Shown here: one piece after another, positions 1 through 11,541 of the stretch | How positions within the stretch are numbered: position 1 is the stretch's first letter | How the letters are laid out: each line of letters opens with the position of its first letter | NCBI RefSeq assembly: GCF_901709675.1 | Contig: NC_051106.1 | Span: forward strand, 8,318,001 to 8,382,000 | Direction: 5' to 3' | From: Syngnathus acus | Lineage: Eukaryota; Chordata; Actinopteri; Syngnathiformes; Syngnathidae | DNA: 64,000 nucleotides | The notes under the pieces: generated by a model | Database searches by the model: none | The model's input: the letters and a program-made list of their open reading frames with translations, nothing else | Told to the model about the DNA's origin: nothing | Position numbers and translations under genes: made by a program

Positions 1-720
1 GTGACTTGCCTCTCAAAATGAGCTAGGCACATTTATCAGCAGCAGTCTAAACTCATCAAGCCATTTTGGATAATGAAAAAATCTAATAATTGCAGTGGAG
101 ATTCCCTGCGGAGGCTTTATCGCACGAGACACCTCGAGCGACACGGCACGTGTAAGGCCTACGCTCGCTCACGTTGCAATCCTGGCTGCCCACACATCGT
201 GTGTTCCAGAATTTGCTCAGGTCGCAGGTTACTCGTTGTTACAGCTGTTTCCAGGGTCAAATTCTTGTCGCTCATGAAAATCACATCCTCTCGTTTTGCC
301 TACATCTGTTATTGCAAAGGCTTTATAGCACATTTAAAAAAATTGCTTTATAGACTAGCAAACTGCTAGCTAATTCTAAAATGATCCCCTTTGATCAGAA
401 GATGCTTTTATATTGCTCTTTATTGGAATAAAATGACAAAACATGCTATTGTAATGGTCTTTATTGGAATAAAATGATTAACAAGAGTAAAGGAAAGATA
501 GCTTACTTACTAAATAATAAAGTTCAGATCAACTTTAAACCTCAACTACTGCATCATGGTTCTCAGTTGTTCTACTTGCAGTGTTAATATAGAACTGCCG
601 TTTTACATAATTAGTGCAGTGTTAAAATAGAACTGCCGTTTTACATACTTATCTTAATAGAATGATAATGATCAGCGATAGAAATATAAGCGCGGAGCTT
701 CAAATGTTGCCACGATGAAG
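1..720. other. Non-coding 3' flank with short tandem duplications
   Basis: No supported exon was found. AATAAA signals on the minus strand (complement of TTTATT at 419-424 and 460-465) could end the transcript of the gene whose stop lies at 721-723. Two short units are duplicated in tandem: one of about 21 bp (416-435 and 457-477) that contains the signal, and one of about 36 bp starting at 578 and again at 616. Short plus-strand reading frames at 73-369 show no family resemblance and are treated as chance. Confidence 0.5.
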
Positions 721-2178
721 TCACATCAGCTCGACGTCAAACAGGTTCACGGCTCCTGAAACTCTCACGTGGGTGATTTTCTCCACGCCAACTCGGTATT
801 TGAATTCCACGACATCATTGTGGTTGACACATACGGAGAAGGACTCAGCGCCACAGTGGATGACCATCTGAACCATAGAGAGCAACAAGTATGCTAACAT
901 GTTTTTAGAACTTGGGAAGAAATTAAGGCAACAACCTCAAAGTAGAAATTGGGTCCATCGAAGGGGAAGGCAATCTCCTCCCTACGCGGCTTGTCTTCAG
1001 GGCCCTTGGCAGGATACCATCTAACCAGCTCGTCCTCCATTTTGCCCATTTTGCCATTAAGATAGGAGTTGCGCGAAAACACATTACTGCCGGATTCGTT
1101 GTAGAAGCAAGCTGTCATGGACAGGGCTATGTCATCCAAAGTGTCATTGCCCAGCATCAGGTCGACTTTGAAACTGCAACACAAAAGAAAGCGCGGCATG
1201 TTGTCATATGAACAGCTTTGCGGCCTAGCACTGTACCTTATTGGCTTCGGCATGATTCGTCCCCTGATGACGACGGTGCGGCCCACACTGAGACCTCCGA
1301 CCAGCTCCCCCACCATTGCGCCCTGCAACAAGAGAATGCAATTTGTGGACTGTGTTTATGACTGATGTAATAATGGCTGACATGTTAACTCACCACGGAA
1401 TTGTTCATAGCGATTTTGCGCCAGCATTTGATGTCACCCTCAGTTGAAAGGTTTCTGGTCACGGTGAGATTTTTCTAGGATGAAAGAAAACAGCATCATC
1501 ATGGCGTCTAGTTATTTTGAATCATGTCTGGAAGACCACTTACAGCATCCACCTTTCCAGCAAGGGCCAGCTGGTTGACAAGTTCCAGTGCCAGTTGCTC
1601 AGCGTAGGTCAGATTCTGGAACCAATGTTTGCCAGTTTTGATTCATGTTAAGTGGATAGAGCTAGTAACACTGATTTACTCACCTTGCTTTCGTTTGCGT
1701 TCGGCTCATACTTCTCATTGAAGGTCCATGTTGGCCGCATAGTTTTAGCCACCTTAGGTTTGTGACTATAGAATAAGATGTACATGGTGAACAGAAAGAC
1801 CATGACAATAATTCCCAACAGGAAGCCCGACTGCCAGGTCTGTGGTTTTGGATGACAAGACAAAAGTAGCATCATTAATACAATTCAAAATAATTAGCTT
1901 TCAGGTTTGAGAAATTTGAATTCAAATTGAATAGTTTTACTTTGGCACCCTCTAGCGGTACACGAGGGAACTCACCTATTTTTAATGTTAACTGAAGGTA
2001 TTACAATTCAAATAAGTCATTTATTAGCAAATAAATAAGAAAAGGCAAATATTTTTCCTAAATGGAATGATGCAAAAAAAGTTGTTAAATGATTTACACT
2101 CACGCATCGTCTCGCCTTCTGTTTCGGATTCTGCTCAGGGGTGTCCCAAATCAGAAAAGTATCTGCAGCAACCATCAT
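721..2178 (-). CDS. Membrane-anchored galectin-like protein, copy B
   Basis: Seven exons read on the minus strand: 2104-2178, 1684-1839, 1544-1615, 1394-1474, 1237-1322, 936-1173 and 721-867, giving 284 residues with all phases consistent. The short N-terminus is basic (KQKARR) and is followed by one hydrophobic span at about residues 29-46, so a type II single-pass orientation is likely. Several N-glycosylation sequons (NLT, NLS, NDT) follow, and the last three exons encode a galectin fold (GGLSVGRTVVIRGR, then MVIHC, then a final GAVNLFDV strand). The sugar-contact residues of galectins (H-x-N-x-R and W-G-x-E-x-R) are mostly replaced here: the first reads S-M-T-A-C and the tryptophan is gone. 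It may therefore bind something other than beta-galactosides. It is a tandem paralogue of the gene at 3400-4999, with the same phase at each intron and identical lengths for exons 4 and 5. The fold is recognised; the function is unknown. Confidence 0.78.
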
Positions 2179-3399
2179 GACTTGCCGATGTGATTCTGAA
2201 GCTCAACTTGTCGCACTTATGCTCGGTCGGGCGACTCTTAACCACCAGCATTGATTGATGGCGTGTTGGTGACGTTTAAAGCTTGCTTTGTGAGGTATTT
2301 TACGTCGATCTTTATATTTTATTACTTATATAACTTTGCTCTGAAGTACGAATGCAAGACGTTTCAAACGATTAAAGATGTTATATAATGATAAAGGTCT
2401 TGACGCAGTGGCATTGGCTGATGCATTAAGGTGCAATGGACAAACGTCACGTTTAAAGCACAGACGAACTTTGATGAGGTCAAACTCAACACAGAACAAA
2501 CTAATAACGTTTTTTTGCGCAACGTAGACAACCGAAAATAAATATAAATGAAATAAAAATTCAAATAAAGCGGACTGAGATATTTATGCAGTGTGTTGGT
2601 AGTGTATTATTGACAATTTCCTGTAACAATTTATCAAGCAAGAAAAAAATAGCCAAACAACAGACATTGGATAATTTCTTATGAGATATAAGTTGCTTCC
2701 TCGTTGTCAACTGAAGCATGTCATGTGTACTGTGTAATATATATTTCACTGGCATGATAGTAATATTTGCGGTTTGTTGATCGATGTGTTGTAGAAGCAC
2801 AATTCTTAACAGACTCAGAATTTGTAGCTATGGCTAGTAGCTTCCCAGATAGCTATCTTTCCTAACTAGCTGGCCAAACTACTGACAAATTTAATACAAA
2901 CTATGAGAACCAAGATTAGTGATTTTTTTGGGGGGAATATCAGCTAAGCTTCTCGTGCAAGCACAAAGATTCAGTAATTCGACACCCTGGTCTTTATTCA
3001 AGACTAAAAAGAACCAAAGTTACTTATAAGTCATACTATGATGTACCTCCAGACCATTAGAGGGCAGTAAATTGACATATTGCAATGCATTCATTTGACG
3101 CACTTTTGGATAACAGCGAACCAAGTTCAAGAGACAAAAGATCTACTTTTTTGCACTTTATTGACAATGAAAGAAAACATTTTGTAATGCAGTTTTATTG
3201 ATTACAATGAAAGAAAACAATTTATTGTCCGTTCAGTATCTTCGATAACTCAATAAGTCACACAAGTAGTGATCATGTTCATCTGAGTAAAAAAAAAGTC
3301 ATGTTACAACAATCCTGTGGTTCTAATAATCCTTAATGTAAATGTATGATATATATGCATGATTAAGAAATGGAACTTTTTGACATGGCATTGATGAAG
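2179..3399. other. Intergenic DNA between the two galectin-like genes
   Basis: AT-rich sequence with no convincing exon. Minus-strand poly(A) signals (TTTATT on plus) occur near 3158-3230 inside a duplicated stretch in which an 'aatgaaagaaaaca' unit appears twice. These could terminate the upstream paralogue, whose stop is at 3400. The promoter of copy B should lie in the first few hundred bases above 2178, but no recognisable TATA box was seen. Confidence 0.4.
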
Positions 3400-4999
3400 T
3401 CACAGAAGCCTGACATTCATCAGCTTGATGTCTCCCTCCACTTTCACACGCGTGGTCTTGTTTAGCCCAGTCAAACGGTGCTTGAAGTCCAATACGTGGG
3501 CATTGTTGACGGACACGTTGAAAGCCTTCTCGCTACAGTGGATGACCATCTGGAAGAGAAGATAGAGGGATCTTCAACAAGTAAACTCATTGCCCTTTAC
3601 TAAATAACCTTTTGTGTCGAACAGTAATTTATATAACCTCAAAGTAGGAGTTGGCTTCAAAGGGAAAGGAGGTCTCCTGGCGCTCATCAGTACCCCAAGA
3701 TCCACCAATGTAGGCGGTCCGAACAAACACCTTGGTATCTCCGTTGTAATTGAAACGAGGTTGCAGGCGCATTGAAATATTGGTGGTATTGTCCAACAGG
3801 TCGACCATAAATCTGCAAGGCAAAAGTGCAAACATGTTGTCATGGTGACAGCTTTATTTGTGGATGATGTGGCCTAGTACTTGTTCGGGGATTGATTGAC
3901 TCGTCCTCGAATAGTGATATTGCGGCCAACTTGCAGACCTCCAACCACATTCCCGATGTAAGAAACCTGCAACAAGAGAAAGTCATCTGTGAATGCTGAA
4001 GACCAGACACTAAACTGAAATGCACAGAAAAAAAATAAACTCACCCCAACAGGTTTCATGAAAATATTGAGCCAACATATCTTATCATTAGTTGAATCGC
4101 TCTTGCCATAGTCCCCAACCTTTTGCTTTTTGAAACAACACACAGTTAGCATCATCATGGCGTCACGCAACTTTTGGTCAACGCTTGCGAGGCGACAACT
4201 TACAGACTTGATCTTTCCCGTAATTGCCATATTGTTAACGAGTGCCAGAGCGAGTTGCTCGCTGAAGTTCAACATGTTAGTGGAACCTAACAGCTGAAAG
4301 CAAAAGTGTTGGACTTGGATTATTTTAGCGCTAAATTATTACGGTCATAAATCGGTCACTCGTAAATCTGAACGGAGGCAACGTGACTGTTCTGGTTTGG
4401 TCCGTACATGGCTTCTTCCCTCCACTGTTGCTGGTCGTAGCACATCGTCCTTGTCGTCGGTCGCGTACACAAGTTGTTTGCCCCAATCCGAAAAATCTAT
4501 AACTGCAGAATCATCGTAATCATTTGGCTTTTTGTTTTTGTTAAAGATCAACACGGGCAGCAGGATCACGATAACCAGCAGGATAACCACCAGGAGTCCA
4601 ACCAGAAGAGAGACATATCGGGTCTGTGTGCTCAACTGCGGAGACAAATACTCCTCTGCCGCCTAAAACAAAAAGAGAGTCATTAATAAAATCCAAACAA
4701 TTGCGGCATTCAACTCAGCGTCACATTTGGCCTGTGATGTTTGGTATATGTTCATGTTCAAACTGGATCTACTATTTTAGATGGGAAAGAAAAAAATCCT
4801 TACAAAAACCTTGTCAGATTAATATTACATTTGTAGAATATGAATTAAGCAGGGGAAAATGTTCATATTTTGCCAACTATTCAAAATGTAATTACAATTA
4901 GTTGTTTTTCACATGATTTACAATTAATTGCCAGCTAATTGACATGGATGTTTAGAAGATGCACACAACGGTTGGATAACTTACGGTACGTTCAGCCAT
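3400..4999 (-). CDS. Membrane-anchored galectin-like protein, copy A
   Basis: Seven exons on the minus strand: 4985-4999, 4360-4662, 4204-4293, 4045-4125, 3881-3966, 3638-3812 and 3400-3549, encoding 299 residues. The first exon gives only five codons (MAERT). Exon 2 carries a very hydrophobic single span at about residues 24-46 (VSLLVGLLVVILLVIVILL) followed by a basic-acidic stalk. The C-terminal 140 residues are a galectin domain: GGLQVGRNITIRGR, LQPRF, SWGTDER, FPFE, VMIHC and GDIKL appear in the usual order, and the last two exons (175 and 150 bp) have the sizes typical of galectin genes. The tryptophan and the arginines of the sugar site are kept, but the usual His and Asn of H-x-N-x-R are Arg and Gln, and Glu is Asp. 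Ordinary galectins are cytosolic and lack a membrane span, so this architecture is unusual. Donor usage after exon 2 (GTGACC) is the least certain junction. Confidence 0.78.
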
Positions 5000-6591
5000 T
5001 TTCCAAGTGAAGGAAGGACGCGTCCGCGTATCTTCAGACGGGTCTATCGGGTTCTGAAACTCGACCTCCACGGAGGGGCGCTACTTCGCGGAAGCTTTCG
5101 AGCGGTGGTGAGTTTGTGTCGTTTATTCTTTGTTTTGTGACGCACTTAATGTTGCTTTCAAGGAACAAAAAGGACGAAAATATGTCTTGTAATGTATGAA
5201 AGTTATTAAAGCTTTATTTCCGTGGCCACGACATATGTTATATGACGGCACAATGGACAATTAAACGTGACAAAGTAACGCCGAGACTGCTGAGGTTATT
5301 ATGAGGTCAAGTCCAACAGAGCTACAATGTAATAATAAAACAAACGCAACAGTTTTATTTTACTCAACGTTGGAAAAGAAAAATCTCATGTGCACCTTAA
5401 AACTCACAGCACTCATGCATCTAATTATTATTCCCTCTTGAATGTCATTTTTTGCAATATAAACTAGCTATGACGCCTCGAGGGTGCATTTTTAGAGTCA
5501 CCTACAAGAAGGGCACAGATGGAGTTGAATAAATAAAACGAGTTCACGTGAGGATGTTGCAGAAGACATTCCAAAGTCAGAGGAACTTTAGACCTTCAAG
5601 GTGATAGCAGCTATAAAAGTAAAGTCCCCATAAGGTTGATTTAGTTACCAATAAATCATTTAAAAGAAGAATAAATGGAGGTATAGAGATCTAGAGAGGG
5701 CTAATTAAATTATTGTCATTCTTAAGAAATGCGGAAATGAATATAAGGCAATGCTATCGAAATTGGTTTCAGGGTCCTTTATTGCACTCAGCGCTTCCCA
5801 ATTAAACCAGGCTTCATTTCATGCAAAACATCCCTTCATAGACAAACTACATTTTATTGCAGCCATTCTTTTTAATCACTTGCAAAATGACCATCTCAAT
5901 TGGCATCCAGTATTTCATGCCAACAAAAGAGCAACACCACCACCTACTGGTCATACATGATAATGGTTAGCGCATTAAAATTGATTAGAAAATTAATTTG
6001 AGAATACTCATTTACTTTACGCATAATAGTGTATTTACCTTCTAATTATTTGAGTGTACCCACATTAAAATAATTTTCAATCAGGTTATAATTTAACTAG
6101 TTTATAAATGTACTGTACTATGGGCTGGTGCGTTCAAGTGATTCAGTAAAAAGGAAAGACAAGAGGTTTGCGTACTCCAAATTACAACAGTTTTATGAAA
6201 ACGCCGACTAAATGACATTCAATATAATGATAAAAAAATAATCTGTTGGTGTATTAAGCACACCTTTGTGCTATTGTTCCGTGATCAGCATCTTTTATCG
6301 GTCGTAGTGTCTGCTATAATCTCACTTTGGCACTTTTGAATTGACAGTCAACACTCCAATATGACGAACGCGGCACGACCGCCAATAATGTCGAATTAAA
6401 GCCTAGAAACGTCCCATATTGTCTATTTCAAGATATTCCTTGAGTCATTTTCAAATTAAATGTCCTCAAATCCGACCCGAACGAGAGCAACCTTTTGAAA
6501 CATCACTTTGAGGGCGGATTTCGGGATTTGCTCTCGAACGCATCACAAAGGGAGTCAATTTTTGGTTAGCTCAGCGGACGAGAGCGCCACC
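5000..6591. other. Intergenic DNA between divergent galectin-like and tmx1 genes
   Basis: The two genes on either side are transcribed away from each other, so this stretch must hold both promoters. The sequence is AT-rich in the middle (5150-6350) and slightly richer in CpG next to each start. No exon, tRNA or recognisable transposon was seen. Confidence 0.45.
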
Positions 6592-9088
6592 ATGTTTCCC
6601 TCGAGTCTGGGTCGAAAACACCCCTCGCCGATATGCTATCTCCTTGTCAGCGTGTGCCTCGCGTCCTTGCCGTTTACCGGGGCCAAGCAAGACAGCCTCC
6701 GGGAAGTCACGGACAGCAACTGGGAGGACATCCTGACCGGAGAGTGGATGATTGAATTGTCAGTAGCTTTAGCTAAGTCCGTCAGCTAGCCACATGGAGG
6801 GGGACACTGGGGAGGGCATTTCGTTGTCTTAACTTTTTAATATTCAAAATATTTGCAACTGTGCAATTAAACCACAGTTATTCGTTCTAATGTAATGCTG
6901 TGGTTGAATGTTTGGTAGTTGTTTTGCTAGGCTACGTTAGCTTGGCCAACGAGCCGGCTAATCACATGCACAAGCTAGCAGTAACTGTTTTGACGTTCGG
7001 GTTTTGAATCTTTCATTTAGTAGTTTTCTACATATCATCGACTGATGGACAGTGGGCGAAGTCATTTTTATAAAATGTTAAGTCATTCACTGTCGGGGCT
7101 TCTCAATGCCGACTTCCCCATTTTGACAATCATTCTAGAACATTCAAAGAATATTAAACTTACCAAAAGAGGAAATGTTTTTCTCTAACCAGAAAAAACT
7201 TTCTGCATTATTACATTCTCTAGCAATCAGTTTCTACCTTTTTTATTATTTATCCAAAGGTGGTTGGAAAAAACGTTCAGTATAAAGAAATGTAAGAGAG
7301 ATAAATATGCTTTTGTGACATTTTACAAAAGACTACTTAAACCCCAACAGCTATGCACCCTGGTGTCCAGCCTGCCAGCACCTGCAACCGGTGTGGAAGG
7401 AGTTTGCTGAATGGGGGGAGGACATGGGTGTGAACATCGCCAAGGTGGACGTGACGGAGCAACCAGGTAGGGAGCCCCACAAAAAAAGATTTGGTGGTTT
7501 TGTTACTGAGTCTGAACTTGCTTTTCTTCTTACTCGGAAGGTCTTAGTGGGAGATTCATCATTACGTCACTTCCAACTATTTACCAGTAAGCTATTTCTA
7601 TCATTTCTCATTCATTTATTTAAAAAATAAAGATTCAAGTCTTGTATAAATGGCTTTTTTCCTGTGCGTCCCAGTTGCAAAGATGGCGTCTTCCGCAAAT
7701 ACCAGGGCGCACGCACCAAGGACGAATTCCTCAGCTTTGTGGACGAGAAGAAGTGGAGTACGGTGGAGCCGGTCTCCTCCTGGTTCGCTCCCTCGTCTTT
7801 TCTGTGAGTGCCCAACGTTGTCTGTCCAATCGTGTCTATGTGTTTTGACTGTACTGGTTCCACTCATAATCATAAATGGTGATGTCACTGCAAAACAAAA
7901 CTTTTAATGACGTCTTGTGTCATCTTTTGCAGAATGAACTCAATGTCTGCTCTCTTCAAGCTCTCCATGTTCATCCGGGTAAGTGCGGTGAGAAGACAAT
8001 GAGACAAAAGTGGAGGAAAAGTTGCTTACATAATGTGGGACGGTTTTTGCAGCGTTGTCATAACTACATGACGGAGCAACTGGGCATTCCCGTGTGGGGC
8101 TCATACGTCATCTTTGGCCTGGCTACACTCTTCTCCGGCCTCGCTCTTGGACTGGTGAGCCAAAACGAAACTTTCTGTCAAATGTTTTGGTTTGTCAAGT
8201 AACATACCCAACATTTTTTTTTAGCTGCTGGTGTTTATCGCCGATTTTGTCTTCCCGTCTCGACGATTCTCTCCGGGCTACTATCAGAGTGAGTTTTCAT
8301 GTTTTCATTCTCATTGTGGAAAACTTTATACCTTTTTTTCAGTTTATTAGGACCAAATATTTTTTTCTGAGTCATGTGGTAGGATTGCGTGCTAATAATT
8401 AAGTGTGATTGCAAAGCAGTGTCAAAAAAGTTTTGAAACCAAATCAATACAGTACTTATTACATGTAAATATCAGCCATGTCATCAAAACTATAAAAAAA
8501 AGAAATGCTAAATGTAAATTTACTTCAAATCTAAATAACTATCCATCTATCTCAGCGGTCTCTCATATCCTTGATAGGTTCACTTCAAAGATTTCGATTC
8601 TTGCTTCTAAAAAGTCTACACACCCTCCACACATTTCTTGGGTATATCCTGTTAAAACTGGAAATGTGGCTGTGTTCAGAATTAATCACATTTAAAATCA
8701 ACACTCACTACCATTGAAATTCCTCTGGTCAGCCCCAAATAAATTTCAGCTCTTCTAGTCGTCATTTTCAAGCTGAGCGCTTCCACAGCACGCGAAAGAT
8801 GAAGAGTAATTTCCGTGGCATCTCTGATGGCGTGCAGAGAAAGAAGCCGGGGACCAGGCGTGGCTCCAACAGCAGCAGGAGGAGGAGGAGCGCGAAGCCG
8901 ACGGCGAGGAGGAGGACGACGACGACGAAGAGGAGGAGGAGAAGGACGACGAGGCGTGGCGGATGCGGCAACGCCTCGCCGCCACCCTCGAGAGCCAGCC
9001 CAAGACGGGACAGGCCGTTCGGAAGCGGGCAATGCCCGGACGCATACAGCAAAATGAGGATGAAGAGGAGGAGGAGGAGGACACCTAG
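6592..9088 (+). CDS. tmx1: Thioredoxin-related transmembrane protein 1
   Basis: Eight exons: 6592-6758, 7351-7466, 7541-7586, 7675-7803, 7933-7978, 8053-8154, 8225-8288 and 8838-9088, encoding 306 residues, against about 280 in human TMX1. The chosen ATG sits in a strong Kozak context (GCCACCATG) directly before a signal peptide (about residues 1-30); an in-frame ATG at 6508 would bury that signal. The luminal thioredoxin domain has the TMX1-type active site CPAC (Cys61 and Cys64) within YAPWCPAC, and the cis-proline in SLPTIYH (Pro106). One membrane span lies at about 184-212. The cytosolic tail is extremely acidic (Glu/Asp runs), encoded by a GAG/GAC tract in the last exon, and ends EEEEEDT. 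TMX1 is an ER oxidoreductase acting on membrane-bound clients. The last acceptor has a weak pyrimidine tract but restores the known acidic tail. Confidence 0.95.
8870..8955 (+). repeat. Coding GAG/GAC trinucleotide tract in tmx1 last exon
   Basis: Imperfect GAG, GAC and CAG triplets encode a Gln/Glu/Asp-rich stretch of the tmx1 cytosolic tail; a second GAG run lies at about 9058-9082. Because of the triplet period, other frames on both strands stay open and give long Arg-, Ser- or Pro-rich shadow frames that should not be called as genes. Confidence 0.85.
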
Positions 9089-11541
9089 AAGGGCGGAGTG
9101 GAGCAGCATGTTGTGTCTTGTCGAGTGGGAGGAACCTCGCGCTTCCAACAACGTTTACAACGCGACTCTCTTCCTCCTCCCTTTCCCCCCTCTTCCTCTT
9201 CGGGCGCTCCACCCGGGAACAGAACTTGAGCGTTGGGAGGTCCGTGGAGCCGTTGGGAGTTTGCGGTGTTCTTTTATCAGCTATGCATCCTTTTCTTTCT
9301 TTTTCTATTTTATTATGTTTTTAAAAAATAACGGTTCCATCTGATGTACATAGATGTCATTTGTCCCTGTAACAATGTTTGATGAGTGCAGTGTTAGCCA
9401 AAGTTAGGCTTGCAAAATTCTAGGAACTTTTTCAAAGATGGGAAATTTTCATGGAAAGTACCAGGAATTTAATTGGGAATAAATGAGGACTTTACAGAAA
9501 TTGGATGTTGTCTTATATTATAAAAAAAAAAAAAAGATCGCAAAATGTACAATAACATCTCTAAAAATTAAACCAACTGAAGAGTATGAAAATATGTATA
9601 CTTATTGAGAAGACTGCATGTTTTTTCGATTGACATTTGCGTTTACAGCTACTACGCTGCAATATATTTCCTGCCGGTAGGTGTCACTAAACTACCTGAA
9701 ATTAGATTCATTCAACCCAAGCGGGTTAAGTTCAGAATTCAATGCGCGTCGGTGTTAATGAGTCCCGGGGAAACAAATCAGCCAACCGAGCGACCGTTTC
9801 CATGGTGATGGCGAGTTTTGTTGTGGTGCTCGGCACCCGACCCGAAACTCGCATCTGGTCCTGGGTCAGTCGAAAAGCCCCCGACATATGCATCCACTCC
9901 CTGAGTTCATTTTTTTCTCCCCTTGACTGGGAATTGGTGTGCATTTAGACATCGGAATTCATTTAAGATCAGGACACCAGGGAAAGGGAGGGAGATTTTA
10001 TTTGTGTCTTCGATGAGCTCACAATTTCCAGCAAATAAACAAAATATTCAAATTGATCAAACTCAAACAAAATATGTGAGTGATTATGTTGATTTTTTAT
10101 TTGAAGTTGTGTGAGAGTTCTACTTTGAAATCTCCCCACTATTATATTATTCGGCTGAGTTGAAAACCGCCACAATGAGATTTTTTCCCAAAGGAAGCGT
10201 TTGAATAGAACCAAGTTGCATTGTTTGAATTTCACGCCCGACATACCGACACATTTCCAAATGTTAGCTTGGGTTCATCCTGATGAATGGCGGGCAGGCC
10301 CCAACTTGTGTGCGCCAGCTCACCTGTGGTCACATTTCATCACCTTTTGCCTCGTTCACACAACACACACACACACTTAAAACTGACGCAAAATGGCCAT
10401 TCCAAACCCAAATTTCAGATTTCCTGTGTCTTTTCAGGCGTTTTTTTGTGTGCGTCTCATTCTCGACATGTCTGGCATATTTCACGAAGCTCAGTGAAAC
10501 TGACTAGACTCTTTGCTATCATTTCATCTACTAGGAACTTATGTTTTCTTCAGATATAACCTCCAGATTACAAATCATGTTCCTGTTGGTTGTAAACCTC
10601 AAACATGTTTTACATTCCCACAAAAATGAGAATGTGGCATATGCGACACAGATGGCTCAGACTTCAACTACATTCTGTTCAAAGTCTGAGATGACAGTTC
10701 CCATGTTTAGTGACAAAACGACTTTTTTGATTTGATTCACTTTTGAGCCTTAATCAGCCCTAATTAACAAATATTATTTTCAAATTTTTAATGATTAGCT
10801 CACCAGTATTGACTCAAGTCAGCTAGCAAGCGAGCTTTAGTTTACCGTTCTCAATTTTTCTGGAGCTCGCAGCTGATGTTTAGACTTTCTCGGAGCATTT
10901 GTGGTTTGCTCAAATACACGAGAACGTAGTTGCGGCCAAGACTGGAATTAAATGGACCACAGTTCCTCCTCCGAGAAGGAAGAAGGTGGATCCAGCAGTG
11001 GTGACTATGTGAAACCTTCAACCCCGGGAACTCAAGGACAAAAAAAGCTTCCATCTTTAAGAGGAGGAAAAAAAAAAACGCTTACGTCAACATCCGAAAA
11101 ACACGAGCCTGAAAAACCATAATTCTTTTCAGCTGTATCAGTGATGACCCGGAATGCGCTAATCTTTTGTGTTTGATGGAAACAGACAACCAGCCTCGGC
11201 GACGCTAAATCCTCCAAACGTCTCCCGGTCCAAGTTTTAAGTTACAACAAAAGCTTATTTCCTAGCTGGAGCATTTTTTGAAGACGATTTAAGAGTCAAG
11301 CAGCAATTCAAAGACTGTTTCCGTTAAGATGTCATCTATGATGTTTGATGGGGTCATCTCAACCAAACTTACTCTACAAAGAAAACCTCATTGGCAAAGA
11401 TGACATCACAACATTTCAGACTTGCTGATAGTTGTAGTTTCAAAGCAATCAACGTTTTGCAGCACCGGAAAATCACTTGACTGCAATCAACTGAGTCCTC
11501 GAAATATATCCAGGGCTTGTAGTTTGTGAGTGTTCTCCAAG
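9089..11541. other. tmx1 3' UTR and intergenic DNA
   Basis: The tmx1 3' UTR probably extends to an AATAAA at 9478-9483. Beyond it no exon is supported. A piece of a dispersed repeat ('aaatggcc' followed by 'tttcctgtgtcttttcagg') lies at about 10385-10445 and recurs near 61120 and, inverted, near 32885. The 300 bp before 11542 should contain the promoter of the intronless gene, but no clear core element was seen. Confidence 0.4.

Noticed and set aside
6508-6591. Upstream in-frame ATG of tmx1
   Set aside because: It would put 28 hydrophilic residues before the signal peptide; the ATG at 6592 has the better context.
8682-9344. Several long overlapping reading frames on both strands rich in Arg, Ser, Pro or Leu
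   Set aside because: They are shadows of the GAG/GAC tract in the last tmx1 exon, whose own frame gives the acidic tail expected for TMX1.
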